From Coleofasciculus sp. FACHB-1120 (GTDB lineage Bacteria; Cyanobacteriota; Cyanobacteriia; Cyanobacteriales; FACHB-T130): DNA of 64,000 bases. Under the pieces are notes generated by a model. That model had not been told where the DNA came from, did no database searches, and saw nothing but the letters and a program-made list of their open reading frames with translations. Location: assembly GCF_014698845.1 (NCBI RefSeq), contig NZ_JACJTV010000023.1, positions 26,570-90,569 of the forward strand. Reading direction: 5' to 3'. Shown piece after piece: positions 54,801 through 62,356 of the stretch; position 1 is the first letter of the stretch, and each line of letters begins with the position of its first letter. A program made the position numbers and the translations under genes.

Positions 54801-54987
54801 AGCGATGCAGCCACCAACTGCTCACCATCCCAGTATTCGTCCGGGGGATACGATTGGAGATCAACAAATACTCATAAAAGGCGTCTCCTTCCAATGAGAT
54901 GAAGTTGAGCAAAGCCAGATCGCGGTCAATGCCGCTGTCCAAGGCTAATTCCTGAAAGTGTTGGGGGTTTAGGCTGGGTGGATGCAT
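51850..54987 (-). CDS. Plasmid-type replication protein, CyRepA1-like
   Basis: A protein of about 1045 residues, starting at MHPPSLNPQHFQELALDSGID. The N-terminal half carries a DUF3854/Toprim-like primase region (PTILCEGAKKAAALLTQGYAAIALPG; FFICFDYE). A superfamily helicase core follows, with Walker A LKSAKGTGKTTALVSLIQEA, motif VVILDEVEQSLW and GTGVSIDVEHFDRVYG. This layout matches replication initiators of small cyanobacterial plasmids (CyRepA1), which are also found on chromosomes. The frame stays open to 55149, but the extra 54 residues look non-native. No partition genes or iteron cluster is recognised nearby, so an active plasmid origin is not shown. Confidence 0.82.
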   Translation of the reverse strand: MHPPSLNPQHFQELALDSGIDRDLALLNFISLEGDAFYEYLLISNRIPRTNTGMVSSWWLHRYAHGAKGGWWCSGLDPLNDWRLMEWGCYKPNHPRPDKKGKLIKYEHPPCTPTRIFCLRVPLHIWQQTASRYSVPMPEKIAIAQNGEALGFWQWVLEMKIPTILCEGAKKAAALLTQGYAAIALPGITSGYRVTKDFQGNVLSRQLIPDLLAFTRLKRTFFICFDYETQPKTIKAVNQAQTQLGELLEEQKCPVKIIRLPGLQKGVDDFIVAQGAAAFQTVYEASLNLETDLAKSKPHTELTYSPALTLNRRYLEKLPFPTSGLVGLKSAKGTGKTTALVSLIQEAKNRGDRVLLLTHRIQLGQFLCEKIGVTWINHRTLEKREKNPDNLLPIAPSLGLCIDSIWKLNPEHWQGAVVILDEVEQSLWHLLNSDTCKDKRIKILRVFQQLISTVLQTGGLVIAQDADLSDLSLDYLKGLAGIKIEPWVVLNEWKPETGWDVTFHNTPNPTLLIQQLELDLIAGRKCYVTTDSRSGRYSSETIDRYIKQRLEQFLRQYPKTLVISSQTTSTPGHEAVNFVESINQKSLDYDAVFVTPSLGTGVSIDVEHFDRVYGIFQGVIPDSEARQALARVRQSVPRIVWCAKRGIGMIGSGSKNYRVLSHWYQENQKENLALMSPLHPVDVDLPLVYDLIHLRSWAKFAARVNASITLYRQSMLEGLIAEGHQVNVMSDAPPDERLKELRMALLAAAPCDWEKSKKLVREIVKIQQEFEERRKKAKSIKHQIVKIRNQIELQAASAVANSQDIERREYERLLTKRSLTDEERNQVQKYILKQRYGVEVTPQLKLRDDRGYYSQLLVHYYLTHESEYFQLQDQQEWHQQLERGEGKVFLPDLNTYTLKIEALRALGVLQFIQPEREFKETDLDLIELKATALRCSKHIKRAIGISIPMETEKERLSCIKVLSKVLNLLGLKLRSFKRKEDGYKTQIKLYKIDSKTLDDGRNEIFEAWCSREGLIQESVSKERVFTLKSERAATPYKPALSHSQR

Positions 54988-55164
54988 TTGGAGGAGTATT
55001 AAAACTCTTGAGACACAAACGGATCTAAAACCGTACCACGAACCAGCCGATAAAACAGATCGAGCGTGGATGCTTAATTTACTGACCCAACTCTTGAAAC
55101 CCCTGAAAAATCGTTGTTTTTTAGAGTGCTGTTCCCCAACAAAGCGCACCAGTACGATAATTTT

Positions 55165-55254
55165 GGAACCTCACCCCCTACCCCTCGACCTTCAGGCAGA
55201 AGAGGAATATTGAACCCCTCCTCGTGAACGGGGAGGGGCAGGGGTGGGGTTCAT
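55165..55254. repeat. Dispersed repeat GGAACCTCACCCCC... (copy B)
   Basis: It begins GGAACCTCACCCCCTACCCC and ends in GGGCAGGGGTGGGGTTCAT. It is almost identical to the copy at 55311-55400 and similar to 41511-41595. The two close copies, about 146 bases apart in the same orientation, sit upstream of the replication-type gene. Confidence 0.75.
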
Positions 55255-55310
55255 TTGTCAGCGAAATATAGCCGTTCTCACTTGAGTTCTTGAGTGCAAT
55301 ACACACACTC

Positions 55311-55400
55311 GGAACCTCACCCCCTACCCCTCGACCTTCACCCAGAGGGGGAATATTGAACCCCTCCTCGTGAACCGGGAGAGGCAGGGGCGGGGTTCAT
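55311..55400. repeat. Dispersed repeat GGAACCTCACCCCC... (copy C)
   Basis: Same element as copies A and B. The similarity to copy A extends upstream (GCAATA..CACTCGG before the element), so copies A and C share a longer ancestor. It falls in the 452-base gap between the replication-type gene and the cyclase, which contains no gene. Confidence 0.75.
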
Positions 55401-55439
55401 TCAATGCATCCGATACAGAATTGAGATAGCCGCAGATGC

Positions 55440-57008
55440 CTACGATTCCTTGAGGCAATACACAATAATCGGGTGAGGTTGTCCCTTCACTTGCTGGGGA
55501 GGCAATTCTTGGGTCGAAATCGTCGAGGGTAATTGCTTGTAAGTCGCCGCACTCAACAGCAACGGTTTTCCGAGTTCCTTGGTCAAAGATTCGATCCGCG
55601 AGGCGACGTTCACCGGATCTCCAATTGCGGTGTACTCTAAGCGCTGGGGTGAGCCGATACTGCCTAACACCACAGATCCCGTATGAATTCCAATTCCCAT
55701 TGCTAAAGGAGCTTGTCCCTGTTTTGCTAAGTCGCTATTAATCGATTGCAGGCTGGCGAGCATTTTTTGAGCCGCTGCAACAGCCTTGGTAGCATGATTG
55801 TGTGGGTCATCTCCCACGCCAAACAGCGCCATAAATCCATCCCCTAAGAATTTGTTTACCATTCCCCCATGTTCCTGCTCAACAATTTTTACCATTTCAG
55901 TTAGGAACAAGTTCAGCATGGTCACAACTTGCTGAGGAGAAGAAACCGCGCTGCGGGCTGTAAAGTTGCGGATGTCAGCAAACAGAATTGTTAATTCCTG
56001 CTCGACCCCGCCTAAGCTGGGATCGCGCTGGAGAATCTGTTGGGCAGCTGTTTGACCGACATGACGACCAAAGGTTTCTTGCAAGCGTTGTTTCTGTCGC
56101 AACTCCTCAATCATGTCGTTAAAGTCATCAATTAAGGGGCCAAATTCGTCGGCTCGCAGCAATTTAATGTGAATGTTGAGGTTCCCAGATGCCACCATCC
56201 GAGCCGCCTGTTGTAGCTCCTCTACTGGTTCAACGACTAATTGCCCGACCATCCAAGCACTGCTAAATCCGAAGACCATACCCAACACCCCGACGGATAT
56301 GGTAAACCAGGGGTCGGGCGTTGCGGATGAACTAGCGGTCAAGCTTAAAAGTAACAGCGAAGCAATCGGGCATACCCCAGCTGATATTGCCCACACGAGT
56401 CCTCGTTGCCGAAGCGACAGGGGGAAAGCTCCTGGTGTTTCAGCTGGGTGAGCTTCTTGAAACAGCAACGGGTACAACAGTCGTTGGGTGAACAGCTCAA
56501 GGATAAAAAAACCTTGAGGGACGGCAATCAGCGCTGCAACGATCACCGAAATCGGCAGGTGCAAGAATACGCGCTGGTCGAGCGTTCCCGGAGCATAATT
56601 CAGGGCGAGTAAAAATATGGGAATGCACAACAGCCAACCGATTCCAGCCATAAGCATTCCCCACCACGGCAGATTAATCGCGAGTTGTCTTGCTTTCATC
56701 AGATGCTCAGCTCTCAAGGTTTGCTGGTGCAGGATCTGCTGTAAAGGTCGTTGTAGCGACAGCACGAGTTGCACCCAGATGAACAGAGCGACTGGGTAGA
56801 AGACAACGTTATAAACCAACAGAGTATTGACAAACACTGTATTCTGAGCGGGAGTCAGCAGTGATTGAATCTGGGTTAGGTTGTACCAGATATTAAATGC
56901 ACTACCAATTAATTCGGCAGCGAGTGGCGCACAGATAATCATCCCTAGACGAGAAAGAATGAGCCAGTCCAATTGACTCCTATCAACCAATTCATAACGG
57001 GATGCCAT
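55440..57008 (-). CDS. Adenylate/guanylate cyclase with HAMP domain (class III)
   Basis: A 522-residue membrane signalling enzyme. Several N-terminal membrane helices (LGMIICAPLAAELIG, LVYNVVFYPVALFIWVQLVL, WWGMLMAGIGWLLCIPIFL, VIVAALIAVPQGFFI, SLLLLSLTA, FTISVGVLGMVFGFSSAWMVG) lead into a HAMP domain (VVEPVEELQQAARMVASGNL). The class III catalytic domain shows metal-binding aspartates in ILFADIRNFTARS and NKFLGDGFMALFGVGDD, and AIGDPVNVASRIESLTKELG. It makes cAMP (or cGMP) in response to an unknown signal. The ATG at 57008 is chosen because AGGAGG lies 6 bases before it; the longer frame to 57059 is less likely. Confidence 0.92.
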   Translation of the reverse strand: MASRYELVDRSQLDWLILSRLGMIICAPLAAELIGSAFNIWYNLTQIQSLLTPAQNTVFVNTLLVYNVVFYPVALFIWVQLVLSLQRPLQQILHQQTLRAEHLMKARQLAINLPWWGMLMAGIGWLLCIPIFLLALNYAPGTLDQRVFLHLPISVIVAALIAVPQGFFILELFTQRLLYPLLFQEAHPAETPGAFPLSLRQRGLVWAISAGVCPIASLLLLSLTASSSATPDPWFTISVGVLGMVFGFSSAWMVGQLVVEPVEELQQAARMVASGNLNIHIKLLRADEFGPLIDDFNDMIEELRQKQRLQETFGRHVGQTAAQQILQRDPSLGGVEQELTILFADIRNFTARSAVSSPQQVVTMLNLFLTEMVKIVEQEHGGMVNKFLGDGFMALFGVGDDPHNHATKAVAAAQKMLASLQSINSDLAKQGQAPLAMGIGIHTGSVVLGSIGSPQRLEYTAIGDPVNVASRIESLTKELGKPLLLSAATYKQLPSTISTQELPPQQVKGQPHPIIVYCLKES

Positions 57009-57509
57009 GCAGTCCTCCTGCTTGATGGGGAAAGCTAATCGTTGTTGGCATGGTTTCACTCAGAAGCGATCGCTTCCCGGCTTCTGGTTTTACCGATTCT
57101 TAACGGCAGTGTGCCTTACTCATCATTGTGCGAAAAAGATAAGTATTTCAGTGATTTCTTACCACTATGCTTCACAATTGGGCTGTTTCCGAGGCATTTT
57201 GAGATAAACTCACAAACTCAGCCAATTTTTAGTCAGGGAGGAATTATTTACCCAATGCCTCTCCTCTACGAGATGCCAAGATGGAGATGCCAAGATGAAT
57301 CCAGATGCATTGGGATTAATCGTAATTTCACAAAAAAGCCTTCTATAAAGAAGGCAGAATCTCACTGATGAGTAAGCAGTTCTTGACTGGTAGATAGATT
57401 TATATATAGCGATGATTCAAGGCGGATTTCCAGTCGCTTTTTTGAGTGAACCTTATTTGAGGTAGCTTAAATGAGTGACATTCACTTGCGCGATCGCTCA
57501 GTAATAAAA

Positions 57510-57541
57510 ATGCCCTTTCATCTCTTCCGCTGAAAGGGCAT
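57510..57541 (-). terminator. Terminator of the universal stress protein gene
   Basis: ATGCCCTTTCA (57510-57520) pairs with TGAAAGGGCAT (57531-57541). On the minus strand it is followed by TTTTTATT. It lies downstream of the universal stress protein gene. A near copy is at 58489-58520. The 57009-57509 gap has no supported gene. Confidence 0.75.
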
Positions 57542-57706
57542 CGTCTAACTGATGGGTGTGAGAAGGGTTTTCACCATGCTTCTTAAAAACAAGCATAAGT
57601 CGGGAATGTGACAGGGGTATGACAAGTGAATAGCAATGCTGCGATCGCTGTTGCTCGTCTTGCCCTCGTTCCTCTAAAACCCCATTCTCGTGTGATATTT
57701 ACAAAC

Positions 57707-58183
57707 TCAACGATGGACAACCAGAACTGAGCAAGGGGCATGATGGAGGACATAATTGCTGACACTACCGAGAACTAACTCACCAATCCCACCACGACCC
57801 CGACGCCCCATGACGATGAGATCGGCACTCCAAATTTTAGCTAAGTCACAGATATTTTCACCCCGGCTGCCAAGGGTTTGGGTGAATTCCGTACTAATTC
57901 CTGCCTTCGTTGCTTCATCTGCACGCGATCGCAGTAGCGCCAAGTATTGACCTTCAAATGCATCCCACTGTTGTCGATAGTCACTTGGGACATCATCGCG
58001 TCGCCAAGGATAGTAATCCAGACCGGGCATCCCAGGAATCCCCGGACTGCCCTCTTCATTCGCAGATAGGACGTGCAATAGCATCAGACTGGCATGGAAC
58101 GCTTTCGCTAAGGATAAGGCTTCATCAAAGACTTGCTTGCCGATTTCAGAGCTATCCATTGCCACGAGAATTTTGTAAAACAT
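57707..58183 (-). CDS. Universal stress protein (UspA family)
   Basis: A 158-residue cytoplasmic protein. The start MFYKILVAMDSSEIGKQVF (58183) is the canonical first strand with the conserved aspartate; the longer upstream frame is not supported. The ATP-binding G-2x-G-9x-G(S/T) motif is seen as MGRRGRGGIGELVLGSVSNYVL, written here as MGRRGRGG...LGSVSNYV. The C-terminal HAPCSVLVV is typical. It probably binds ATP and acts in stress tolerance; the partner is unknown. A hairpin terminator follows at 57510-57541. Confidence 0.9.
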   Translation of the reverse strand: MFYKILVAMDSSEIGKQVFDEALSLAKAFHASLMLLHVLSANEEGSPGIPGMPGLDYYPWRRDDVPSDYRQQWDAFEGQYLALLRSRADEATKAGISTEFTQTLGSRGENICDLAKIWSADLIVMGRRGRGGIGELVLGSVSNYVLHHAPCSVLVVHR

Positions 58184-58488
58184 ACACACCAGTTCCAACC
58201 TGTTTTTGTTGCCAGAATGCAGCACTTCTTGACCAGCGAAGTCTGGATGTTTAGCTCTGCTTGCAGTTTGGGCTATAACTACCAGTTCCTCCATTATCAG
58301 AGGTGCAGATGATACTCTTCGACCAAATTAGTCGAGGCTGGGCAGGAATGCCAAAAGGAATACCAAAGACCAACTGGTCTAGCGCTTTGCTTGTCTTGTA
58401 GCCGAGGACTGGCTTTCCCAACCAAGGTGACGCGGCGATCGCTTACTTATCGTTGCCAATGCCAGTAGTCGCCGCTCTCCATAAAAAA

Positions 58489-58520
58489 ATGCCCTCTCAT
58501 TCCTTCTGCTGAGAGGACAT
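58489..58520 (-). terminator. Duplicate of the stress-protein terminator, now upstream of the gene
   Basis: ATGCCCTCTCA (58489-58499) pairs imperfectly with TGAGAGGACAT (58510-58520), with TTTTTTT after it on the minus strand. The following sequence to about 58630 also resembles that after 57541 (CTGATGG..., ATGTGACA...GGGT.TGACAA, AGCAATGCTGCGATCGC). It appears to be the 3' end of a second, lost gene copy. The remainder of the gap to 58857 holds no gene. Confidence 0.6.
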
Positions 58521-58857
58521 CGTTCTTTAACTGATGGATATGTCAGAAGCAATTACCCTATGCCTACATAAAGTTTACTCATGCAAATGTGACATCAGGG
58601 TGACAACTCCATAGCAATGCTGCGATCGCCAATTACCTACCGTGAAGATTGTTTAATTTGATACCGTTTTTCACTGAAAAAACTTGTGAAATCAGGGTTC
58701 CGCAACGATCCTCTACCTTTCCTTTAGTTGATCCCAGCCCCACTGGTAGGGTTAAACACACTTTACTAGAATTAGCAACACTAGCAGTAGTGGAGTGAAG
58801 GGGCTACACTCAAACTAGAATTGCTCGTGGCAGCACTCTTCGTGCCGAGGTCTGAAA

Positions 58858-59088
58858 ATGGTAAACAATAGCGCGATCGCGATCGCTCTCAAACCCTGCA
58901 TCTCACCCAAACTGGCTGAGCAGTTTCCGGTTGGGTGTCGAGTCAGGCGCTTGGACTTTTCTACGGAAGGGGTAGTGGTGAAATACGAGGTGGGCGATCG
59001 CATCGGCTACACAACGGATGATGGCTGGTATGACTTTCCTCATCATTCCCAGCTCAGACGGATTGATGCCGATGAGGTGGATTGGTAA
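58858..59088 (+). CDS. Small conserved-looking hypothetical protein
   Basis: A 76-residue acidic protein. After an N-terminus made partly by two overlapping HIP1 sites (MVNNSAIAIALKP), it reads EQFPVGCRVRRLDFSTEGVV, YEVGDRIGYTTDDGWYDFPH and DADEVDW. This has the look of a small beta-barrel (SH3-like). No membrane segment. I recognise no named family. The ORF is clean and the codon use matches the neighbours, so I think it is real. Confidence 0.55.
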   Translation: MVNNSAIAIALKPCISPKLAEQFPVGCRVRRLDFSTEGVVVKYEVGDRIGYTTDDGWYDFPHHSQLRRIDADEVDW

Positions 59089-59168
59089 ATAGCGTTAGGA
59101 TAACGCCTCGCTTCGCTAGCGCGATCGCGTCTACCCAAAGGAGCCGCTGATAGCGTTTTTGTCGCCAC

Positions 59169-59615
59169 TTAAGGGTTGAGAAATTGTTGGATGTAGCTAG
59201 CCAAACTTTGTTGTAATTGCCAATCAGTGCTAGGAATCGGAGTTAAATAAAATCGCTGTCCTGATAAAAGCGTCAGAGTAAGCCGGTAAAAGCGAATTCC
59301 TCCTAAGTTGGATTCCTCTACTTGAACGCTGCTAATTTTGTCAATTGAATAACCAGTTACGTGAGTTCCCAGCCAGCCCTTTTGTTTCAGAATTACTCGA
59401 TTGAGATGTTTATCGAATCGGCAAGTCTTCACCGGACTTCCAAACATCATCAAGTCAGCACAAATAATACAGAATAATCCAAAAAAATCAATCGGCCAAT
59501 TAGAAGAGATAAAAACAAGAAGCCCCAAAACAGCGGTAAAGCTGCTCAGAATCCAAATCCCAACTGGACGCTCTCTCAGGGTAAGTAATGTAAAAGTTTG
59601 CTGAATTACCTTCAT
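59169..59615 (-). CDS. Hypothetical membrane protein (PH-like)
   Basis: A 148-residue protein. Two helices near the N-terminus (VGIWILSSFTAVLGLLVFIS and FFGLFCIICADLMMFG) are followed by a soluble domain of about 85 residues with alternating strands (VKTCRFDKHLNRVILKQKGW; GYSIDKISSVQVEESNLGG; YRLTLTLLSGQRFYLTPIP). This looks like a PH-like fold on the cytoplasmic face. No named family is assigned. The ATG at 59615 is the first in the frame. Confidence 0.65.
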   Translation of the reverse strand: MKVIQQTFTLLTLRERPVGIWILSSFTAVLGLLVFISSNWPIDFFGLFCIICADLMMFGSPVKTCRFDKHLNRVILKQKGWLGTHVTGYSIDKISSVQVEESNLGGIRFYRLTLTLLSGQRFYLTPIPSTDWQLQQSLASYIQQFLNP

Positions 59616-59912
59616 CGGTTTAGCAGTGGATGCGATCGCACTTCAAGAGCAAATCCCACTCTGGCTACGGTAATCGGTCACGCCTGACAAGAATAACCAA
59701 ACAAACCGTCGCCACAAACTATAAAAAGATAAAAATCCTACTCTCCGACTCGACGCAAGTGGATATCTTGACGCGACATAAACCCATCATAAGACTGTTA
59801 ACTTAAGTTGAGACAAACCTTCCCCACCAAGTTGCTTCTCCTTGATTCATTAATAGGAATCAATTCCTATTTACTCAACAATTCTTCTTACCTCGTTCTC
59901 CCCTTTATAAAT

Positions 59913-59949
59913 GTGATGAGCCTCACTTTTAAAGTGTGAGGCTCATCAC
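59913..59949. repeat. 14-bp palindrome GTGATGAGCCTCAC
   Basis: GTGATGAGCCTCAC (59913-59926) pairs perfectly with GTGAGGCTCATCAC (59936-59949). It lies between two divergent genes, where no terminator is expected, so it is either a repeat, an operator-like site, or the end of an unrecognised transcript. The rest of 59616-60072 has no gene. Confidence 0.6.
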
Positions 59950-60072
59950 AGGCGCTGGCAGGTTTCTGTCACCAAAATTTTTTTATACAATCACTTTTGC
60001 TCGCGGGTTGAATCACGACTCGCCACAGTGTTTTCACGGATATTTAGGGCATCAAGTTCCCACACCCCAATC

Positions 60073-60441
60073 ATGCTTCTACCCAGTCAACCCCAATCCT
60101 CATTAGCATCCAACGTCGTTGAGACTGACATTAAAGAAGTTCCTAGCCAATATAAAGACTGGTCAATCAGTACGAAAGTGATTGATGGAAAGCTATGGCT
60201 GCGTTGGCAACATCCCCAAGAATCCTTCCCCCGGTTTGGGTGTCCCGTAAACGAAGCTGGTATTGCTTCAACCATCAGTCATGTGCGATTCCTCATTGAT
60301 CTCGCCATCAAGCTAGAGTCAGGAGTGCCCGCGAGAAAGCCTTTGACATCAAATGACTCAAATTTCTCAGACCAGATAGAGCGATCGCTTTTTTCGATTG
60401 ACTATATAGATGGAGATTCACCACTTTCATTTGTGGGCTGA
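60073..60441 (+). CDS. Hypothetical protein (122 residues)
   Basis: Starting at ATG 60073 (MLLPSQPQSSLASNVVETDI), the protein is soluble. It has the stretch DWSISTKVIDGKLWLRWQHP and later ISHVRFLIDLAIKLESGVPA. No family recognised. The start is chosen as the first ATG; the frame stays open upstream from a GTG at 60028. It overlaps the convergent gene tail to tail by 40 bases, and a HIP1 site is inside. Confidence 0.5.
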   Translation: MLLPSQPQSSLASNVVETDIKEVPSQYKDWSISTKVIDGKLWLRWQHPQESFPRFGCPVNEAGIASTISHVRFLIDLAIKLESGVPARKPLTSNDSNFSDQIERSLFSIDYIDGDSPLSFVG

Positions 60442-60749
60442 ATTTCACTAACGATTTCATAGAAAGCAGTGGTCGGCGCTTCCTCAAACAAAGGATTCAT
60501 CTGATTTAAGATGGCTTGGTATGCCTCGCTTTGATTGGCTTGCATATCTTCGACACTCTCCCAAAGAATAATAGCGATTCCTCGGTCAGTCCCCGGTTCT
60601 TGTAGTAAGTACGACCCCTTAAAGCCGTGCGTGTAGGTTGACACAGCTTTTTCATAGAGTTGCTCAGCCTCATCAAATTTGCCAGGTTTGAATTCTCCAA
60701 TCGCAACATAGGCAAATTTGTACTTTAAAAAATCTTGAAACTCTGTCAT
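60402..60749 (-). CDS. ABM-fold (dimeric alpha/beta-barrel) small protein
   Basis: A 115-residue protein with a ferredoxin-like dimeric alpha/beta-barrel pattern: FAYVAIGEFKPGKFDEAEQLYEKA at the N-terminus, KGSYLLQEPGTDRGIAIILWES in the middle and a C-terminal strand TTAFYEIVSEI. Relatives are antibiotic-biosynthesis-monooxygenase-like proteins, a fold used in many small oxygenases or haem-binding proteins. The active-site residues are not clear and the substrate is unknown. The ATG at 60749 has GGAGGAAAC just before it. It overlaps the gene at 60073 by 40 bases at the 3' end. Confidence 0.7.
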   Translation of the reverse strand: MTEFQDFLKYKFAYVAIGEFKPGKFDEAEQLYEKAVSTYTHGFKGSYLLQEPGTDRGIAIILWESVEDMQANQSEAYQAILNQMNPLFEEAPTTAFYEIVSEIQPTNESGESPSI

Positions 60750-60840
60750 GGTTTCCTCCTAAAAGCTGGGGTTATCGCGGTTTTGTCGGGGTTAAGCCTA
60801 CGGTACGCTAATGGGTTGAAGGGAGAACCGCTTGATGGAT

Positions 60841-60876
60841 GCGATCTGCTGAAAGCAGCAGCGCTTCGCTATCGCG
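60841..60876. repeat. Variant double-hairpin insertion in a HIP1 site
   Basis: GCG (60841-60843), a 27-base insert (60844-60870) made of ATCTGCTGAAAGCAGC and AGCGCTTCGCT, then ATCGCG. The first hairpin is CTGCT-gaa-AGCAG and the second AGCG-ctt-CGCT. Removing the insert restores GCGATCGC. It has the same layout as the 23-bp inserts at 3338 and 3553, but a different first hairpin of the same shape. Confidence 0.65.
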
Positions 60877-60890
60877 CCCTCCATCCTCGA

Positions 60891-61646
60891 TTATTGATTG
60901 GGAATTTGCTTGACGTAGGCTTCGGTATAAACGGTTAAACTACCCTCATGCACATCTAGCTCCTTAATCCGGATTGCCATTCCTTGCAGGTCAAATATTT
61001 GCAGGTTCAAGTAGGGTAAGTTCGCCAGTTCTCCTAACTTCTCCATCAAGGCGATCGTGAGTTCCAGTGAAATCCCTTGTCCAGGATTGCAGCTAAACCC
61101 CTCCAACAAGATTGGCGTTGAAGAAGTACGCGGACGCACTACGGCTGCGAAACCGACTTGTCGAACCTTATCTACGTCATGCAGTAGCATCTGTCCGCTG
61201 AATTCCATCTTGCCGTCACTCGGCAGATGTATCTCTAGTTGTAGTGGTTCTAAAGTCACGAGTTGACCATCTGCATTCAACTCCATAGTTGGAAACTTGC
61301 TGCGGATGTAATCTGAGCTTAAAGCCCGGTTGATATCTTGTTCGGTGAGGACAACACGGGCAGTCGCATCTAGCGGATGGTTCAGCTTAATCTGACCGAA
61401 TATCGCGTCAAAGAGATTGATGGCAATATTATCGGCGTGCAATTCCATTTCCTGCACGCGGATGTCTTTCTGAATCGCTAGACCCTGCCCTGCAACCGAA
61501 ACTGAATTAGCCTGTCCTTGAGCCATCTTCAGCAAACTGGTTCGGACATCTACATTTATATTTTCTACGCTATCTAGTTGGCTAGATAACCCCATTTCGA
61601 CTGCCTGGGAGAGCGCCTGCTCCTCTAGCCGTGGCTCATCTGTCAT
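60891..61646 (-). CDS. DUF2993 (LmeA-like) phospholipid-binding protein
   Basis: A 251-residue protein of the DUF2993 family. The family pattern is visible in LDSVENINVDVRTSLLKMAQGQ near the N-terminus and VVLTEQDINRALSSDYIRSK in the middle, with a C-terminal GMAIRIKELDVHEGSLTVYTEAYV. Actinobacterial LmeA binds phospholipid and helps mannan synthesis; the cyanobacterial role is unknown. The start MTDEPRLEEQALSQAV at 61646 is favoured over the frame start at 61661. No signal peptide is seen. Confidence 0.82.
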   Translation of the reverse strand: MTDEPRLEEQALSQAVEMGLSSQLDSVENINVDVRTSLLKMAQGQANSVSVAGQGLAIQKDIRVQEMELHADNIAINLFDAIFGQIKLNHPLDATARVVLTEQDINRALSSDYIRSKFPTMELNADGQLVTLEPLQLEIHLPSDGKMEFSGQMLLHDVDKVRQVGFAAVVRPRTSSTPILLEGFSCNPGQGISLELTIALMEKLGELANLPYLNLQIFDLQGMAIRIKELDVHEGSLTVYTEAYVKQIPNQ

Positions 61647-61892
61647 AGTGCTTAATCTCAAGAAGTGTAGTGCTACTGGTTACTTTAGACGCTCATCACA
61701 CAGCAGCGTATCTGCATCCCGGAATAAACAAATTGTAATAAATCATCGAAGCCAATACTTTTCGGAGCGCCCAAACCTAACTCCCAACGTCTTCCCTCTT
61801 AGCGAAGGGGAGAAAAAGTCCCTACCTTTGTAGCGCAAGGGTTAGGGAGAGGTCAAACGTCCCAATCAATTCGACATTATTCAGTATTGCCA

Positions 61893-62036
61893 ACTTGCTT
61901 ATCAGTCTAGATGTGTCTCTGGAGACAAGATAAGCGATGAATTTAGGCTGTAGTTCGTTGTTGAGGGAATTATGACGGATATGAAAAAGCGCCTGGGAGT
62001 CTTGCCGTGTTTCGACCCCAGGCGCTTTTTCTTTTA
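61893..62036 (+). ncRNA. Candidate small RNA ending in a strong terminator
   Basis: An imperfect stem CTTATC...TGTCTC / GAGACA.GATAAG occupies about 61897-61934, followed by about 50 bases and a 14-bp terminator hairpin (61984-62030). No gene that reads rightward precedes it, so the terminator is an orphan on the plus strand. A 21-codon ORF (ATG 61972, GAGGG upstream) runs through the terminator, which could make this a leader RNA. The alternative is that it terminates the leftward gene at 62357. No match to Yfr or 6S RNA is recognised. Confidence 0.3.
61984..62030. terminator. Strong two-way terminator hairpin
   Basis: AAAAAGCGCCTGGG (61984-61997) pairs perfectly with CCCAGGCGCTTTTT (62017-62030). 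A-run and T-run flank the stem, so it would work in both directions. The rest of the gap (61647-62356) contains repeat-like pieces but no gene I can support. Confidence 0.85.
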
Positions 62037-62356
62037 AACTCGCTCCTCACACAACTAAAGAATAGTCCTTAGTCAATCGAAGCAATGGTCTAGTACGTGA
62101 CACTTTATTAACTGACACTTGCCAAACAAAAATCTTTACACTAGAGCATCTTTACACTAAGGTTAGTCGGCTAGACGAGGCAGAGCCTCGGACGACTCAA
62201 AAGTTAAAGGGGGTTTCTAGGCGATCGCTTGTTTGTAACGCGACACATCCAATACATTCCAGCTTCCCTAAGCGTCGCTCATCTTGACAATTCCCGTTCG
62301 GGATTCATCCCGAACAACCGACGATATCCTTCGGTATCAGACCAGATTTAGGAATT

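Noticed and set aside
57042..57368. 108-residue plus-strand ORF upstream of the cyclase gene
   Set aside because: It begins in the antisense of the cyclase 5' region and has no coherent protein features.
59100..59160. GC-rich stretch CCTCGCTTCGCTAGCGCGAT near a HIP1 site, resembling the 23-bp element
   Set aside because: It shares only the CGCTTCGCT core and lacks the GCG-insert-ATCGC layout, so it is more likely a different common cyanobacterial repeat.
62036..62060. CTCCTCACAC motif reminiscent of the Yfr1 small RNA
   Set aside because: Yfr1 needs a hairpin on both sides with the terminator after the motif; here the only strong hairpin precedes it, so chance is more likely.
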